Virus record (IMG/VR): IMGVR_UViG_3300032265_003467
Location: 1 to 20,887 of that record
DNA from: a virus
Direction: 5' to 3' (one strand)
Length of the DNA: 20,887 bases
The translations under genes were made by a program, and so were the position numbers. Below, in pieces: positions 18,008-20,887 of this stretch (position 1 is the stretch's first letter; the number at the start of each line of letters is the position of its first letter). The notes below the pieces were generated by a model. It was given only the letters and a program-made list of their open reading frames with translations, was not told the origin of the DNA and made no database searches.

Positions 18008-20887
18008 ATGGCCATCGGCGACATCGTCAGCGATGCGGATTTAAGCGCCATGGCTCCGGAGGGAACGCCCCTTCCGCAACCGTCTTCATTGCAAAATCAA
18101 AGTGCAATCTTCAGCGATGCCGATCTTGCTGCCATGGAAGATCAATCACAAGCGGCAAGCCAGCTCAATCAAGCCGCAGCGGCCACCCTATCGGAATCGC
18201 CCCTAACAGGACCCGCGTCGCCATCCCCTTTTACACCATCCGGCATCGGTCCCACCCAACCAAAAACGTATTCCGGAACCGATCTCGACAAACTAGAAGC
18301 AGATTCCCTCAACGACCCGTCCATTGATTTGACCCGTGATCAGTGGGACTCAGCCATGGCAGCCCGCAAGCGGGTGGGTGGCAGTTTCGTCGGATCGGCG
18401 CTGGGCAACATTTCCGGTGGGATCGGTGGCCTAATCCAAACCACTTACGGCGGAATTAAAGATTTGATGAACTATCCCCAATACAATGGGGACTTTTCCG
18501 ATACGGCCCAAAAAACGCTTGAACATGAAACCGGTGTGGCCAATTCGTGGCTCCAAGGTGTCCGCAATGCTGGAATGCAGACCATGCTTGGTATCCAGCA
18601 AATCAAACAGGGATTTGCTGGACTCAAAGATGGCTCGGCCGATGCGGGTCTGGTCGATGCCACCCCCGAGCAACTCAAGGTCGGTGCCGATGCAGGCTAC
18701 TCAAATTATCTCGACAATAATTCGTTCAAACGGGAAATCGAACATCCGACAGTTACTTCAGTTCCTCAAATTGTTTCGATGGCTGCGCCTGATGACGCTA
18801 CGGGTCAACCCGTTCAGCAGGCTTTGGCTGCTTCCTTTAACAATCCGGCCACCGCTCCGCTTAAGGATCTTACCGATCTTTCGGCTATGGTCGCAGCGCC
18901 CGAAAACCAAATCGCAGGGGCCGCCGGTGCTTTGATCTCAAAAGTTCCAATTGGAAACATGGTCAAATATGCTTCCGGACGCGTTTTGCAGGGTCTTGGA
19001 AACACAACGATTGTGGCCAATGATGCCCTAGATTCCATTGCCAAAGCCGCAATTGATCGAGTGAACTCGGTAATTCCTTCCGTTCAAATCGGAAATAAAA
19101 TTTACGATGGATCGGAATTGGTAGGAAAAGCGGCGCTGGGTGGTGCCGGGTTGATGGGGTGGAGCAATTATCACAACGAAGATGAGGCCAATCCCTTGTG
19201 GGGTGCCATGAAGCCAGTCCTCGGATACCTGGCACTGCGCAAAGGGGCTGCCGTCATCCGAACGGTAGGCCAGGGTGCTCAGGTCGCCGGAACCATTCTT
19301 AGGGAAGCTTCCGATGTCATGGGGCCTCTCCGTCAGGATGCTCTGGGTGCCATCGCGGTCAATCCGTCCATACCCGCAACCTATCGTGCAGCAGCCGGGG
19401 ATGCCGTCGCCACGGGTGGAACGGGTGCCATCGACTCGACTCCATCCCGGATTGCCAATTCGGAATCCTACCCAGGGTGGATTCGCCGCATCGCCGCCAA
19501 AGCCAACAATCCAATCCTAACCGCAACATCTCGTGCCGTCGGATCTGCCGTGGAAGGAGGAATTGCTGGGGCGCTATCCATGATACCACTTACAATTGGT
19601 CAGGATGAACAATCCGCTGGTGCCAATGTCGGAGCAGGTTTTGGATTTGGTGTTGCCGGAGGATTGGCATCCCGTGTCTTGGGAAGTTCAGCCCGGCAAC
19701 GCAATCAAGATGTCGCACGTTTTCTGGCAGACACGCAACTGGCTGGGGGAGATGTCACTAAAGTGGCCCAGCTCCCCGGCGCCAGACTTCAAAATCTTGC
19801 TGCAATCCAAGGTTTGCTTTCCCTTAAAGGAACCGAAATCATCGCTTTAGATAACAAACCAACGATCGATCCGGCCACCGGTCAAGTCATAGAGCAGGGG
19901 GCTTTTGACAAACGCGTAGGGGAAACTTTAGCCAATCAACCCGGAATTGCCCCTGCCGATACTATTCCCCTCGATGGAACCGACTTCTCGGCCAATGTTG
20001 CAGCTTTAGGTGGTCGTGGTGCTGCAGGGTGGTTTGTCGATGCAACGCCAGGACAACGTGCCCGGGTTTTCATTAATCTCGATGCAGAACACCCGGCAGA
20101 TATTCATGAAGGTCTGGGTCATGCGATCCTAGCATCTAATGTCATGGATGGAGCCCAGCGCTCTGATGCCCGAAACTTCATCCAACAACTCTATGGCGAT
20201 GCCGGAATCGAAGCTCGTGCTAGAGAATATGCTCAAAGACAGGTTGAGGCCGAAGAGGCCTCGCTCCGCCAACGTGCCGCTGCAGCAGGTCAACCGATTC
20301 CAACTTTTGCCCCCCTAGCGGAACGCATCGACAACAGAGTCCAGAATCTTTCGGACAATGGCATGGCTGCCGGGGATGAGCATCCTCTCGATTGGGCAAG
20401 GGATGAGGTTTTTGCCGAGCACATGAACCAAGCGGGTATTGACGTAAACTCAATCCGCAAGGGCCTCCCTGCCAATGTCGATTCGGACGCGGCAACCCGC
20501 TCCATCCTTGTCCATAATGCCCGTTCGCTCGCGGCCCAGGGTGTCTCCATCGATCCTCAGACCGGCAAAGTGGTCGGTTCTCTTTCTTCCATTTTCCAAG
20601 AAAATCCCCTAGTGGGATCCTCTCCGACGCTTTCCAAGCAGTTGGCCCGTTATGTCAGTTCCTACGACGCTTGGCTCAATGGCATCGATCTTGGTTCAAA
20701 ACGCACGGAGGGTACTCAAATCGCTCCCTCCGGATCACCCTACGACATGGCAAGGTCGAACCTAGTCAACCTGCGGCCAGTCCCGGGTCGCCCTGGAGTT
20801 TTTGAGAATGACTTCCTGCGCAATGACAACGGCACGGTCACTTTCAAGTCTCAAGACGAGATCAAGCGCACGGATCAATTAAGGAAA
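18008..20887 (+). CDS. Giant internal virion protein, metallopeptidase-like motif, 3' end beyond window
   Basis: Open from ATG 18008 to the last base: 960 codons without a stop. Likely the large ejection protein of the tail-to-cell conduit. Seen: two short N-terminal repeats SDADLSAM (8-15) and SDADLAAM (36-43); a disordered Pro/Ser/Gln stretch; Gly-rich hydrophobic segments that may enter membranes (GSFVGSALGNISGGIGGLIQ near 121-140; GGIAGALSMIPLTIG; GAGFGFGVAGGLASRVLG). At 700-705 is HEGLGH in the context RVFINLDAEHPADIHEGLGH, and near 799-806 DEVFAEHM. This is an HExxxH form of zinc-peptidase helix (known in M49 dipeptidyl peptidase III as HELLGH) with a candidate third-ligand Glu downstream. 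Activity is unproven. The ATTAAGG at 20878-20884 reads as coding here (Leu-Arg), not as a stop. Confidence 0.8.
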   Translation, partial: MAIGDIVSDADLSAMAPEGTPLPQPSSLQNQSAIFSDADLAAMEDQSQAASQLNQAAAATLSESPLTGPASPSPFTPSGIGPTQPKTYSGTDLDKLEADSLNDPSIDLTRDQWDSAMAARKRVGGSFVGSALGNISGGIGGLIQTTYGGIKDLMNYPQYNGDFSDTAQKTLEHETGVANSWLQGVRNAGMQTMLGIQQIKQGFAGLKDGSADAGLVDATPEQLKVGADAGYSNYLDNNSFKREIEHPTVTSVPQIVSMAAPDDATGQPVQQALAASFNNPATAPLKDLTDLSAMVAAPENQIAGAAGALISKVPIGNMVKYASGRVLQGLGNTTIVANDALDSIAKAAIDRVNSVIPSVQIGNKIYDGSELVGKAALGGAGLMGWSNYHNEDEANPLWGAMKPVLGYLALRKGAAVIRTVGQGAQVAGTILREASDVMGPLRQDALGAIAVNPSIPATYRAAAGDAVATGGTGAIDSTPSRIANSESYPGWIRRIAAKANNPILTATSRAVGSAVEGGIAGALSMIPLTIGQDEQSAGANVGAGFGFGVAGGLASRVLGSSARQRNQDVARFLADTQLAGGDVTKVAQLPGARLQNLAAIQGLLSLKGTEIIALDNKPTIDPATGQVIEQGAFDKRVGETLANQPGIAPADTIPLDGTDFSANVAALGGRGAAGWFVDATPGQRARVFINLDAEHPADIHEGLGHAILASNVMDGAQRSDARNFIQQLYGDAGIEARAREYAQRQVEAEEASLRQRAAAAGQPIPTFAPLAERIDNRVQNLSDNGMAAGDEHPLDWARDEVFAEHMNQAGIDVNSIRKGLPANVDSDAATRSILVHNARSLAAQGVSIDPQTGKVVGSLSSIFQENPLVGSSPTLSKQLARYVSSYDAWLNGIDLGSKRTEGTQIAPSGSPYDMARSNLVNLRPVPGRPGVFENDFLRNDNGTVTFKSQDEIKRTDQLRK

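Noticed and set aside
18860-18889. CTTAAGG inside the giant ejection gene as a promoter
   Set aside because: The hexamer 17 bp downstream is GCTATG, which lacks A at position 2 and T at position 6, and the nearest ATG is at the wrong distance.
20878-20887. ATTAAGG at the right edge as a sixth promoter and a stop codon
   Set aside because: In the reading frame it is coding (TTA AGG), and the -10 region lies outside the window, so neither claim can be tested.
2-20887. Prophage attachment site or integrase
   Set aside because: No integrase, repressor, tRNA or att-like repeat flanking the phage genes is seen in the window.

Overview
The window reads as part of the structural and lysis region of a tailed double-stranded DNA phage (or a prophage) with a short-tailed, podovirus-like gene set. 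Every supported gene is on the + strand, genes are packed end to end or overlap, and there is no integrase, replication gene, tRNA or host housekeeping gene. No stretch longer than about 150 bases lacks a gene. The host cannot be named from the sequence. By eye the GC content is a little above 50 percent. Almost no start codon is preceded by a Shine-Dalgarno sequence, so the host probably initiates translation without it, as known in several environmental phyla.

Layout: (1) 2-4728, head module: portal protein cut by the left edge, a small helical protein, an acidic scaffold, a major capsid protein resembling the SU10/DUF5309 group, and a small conserved head-proximal protein. (2) 4728-7834, head-tail connector, a tail fibre and small virion or unknown proteins. 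(3) 7907-9851, a small beta-rich protein and a compact lysis cassette (coiled-coil membrane protein, lipoprotein with two C-terminal membrane segments, holin candidate, GH108-type endolysin). The cassette and the following fibre gene are joined by four ATGA overlaps. (4) 9848-14403, a fibre with an S74 self-cleaving chaperone, a 707-residue tail-nozzle-like protein, more fibre or decoration proteins, and an unrecognised compositionally different gene. (5) 14437-20887, DNA-ejection (internal virion) proteins, with a PAPS-reductase-like enzyme between the first and second. The last, at least 960 residues long, runs off the right edge and carries an HExxGH metallopeptidase-like motif.

The most notable signal is a set of five matching sequences in front of gene blocks: (C/A)TTAAGG, a spacer of exactly 17 bp, a hexamer of the form xAnnnT (mostly TAnnnT), then an ATG only 6-8 bp later. 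This is the geometry of a sigma-type promoter whose transcript would start at or next to the ATG, that is, leaderless mRNA. In two of the five (in front of the scaffold and of a fibre protein) that ATG opens a mini-ORF of 23 or 10 codons which ends just before the real gene, suggesting a leaderless mini-cistron that delivers ribosomes to a gene with no Shine-Dalgarno site. The blocks they would drive are scaffold/capsid onward, the lysis cassette, a fibre protein, and two ejection-protein units. Promoter function is inferred from pattern and spacing only.
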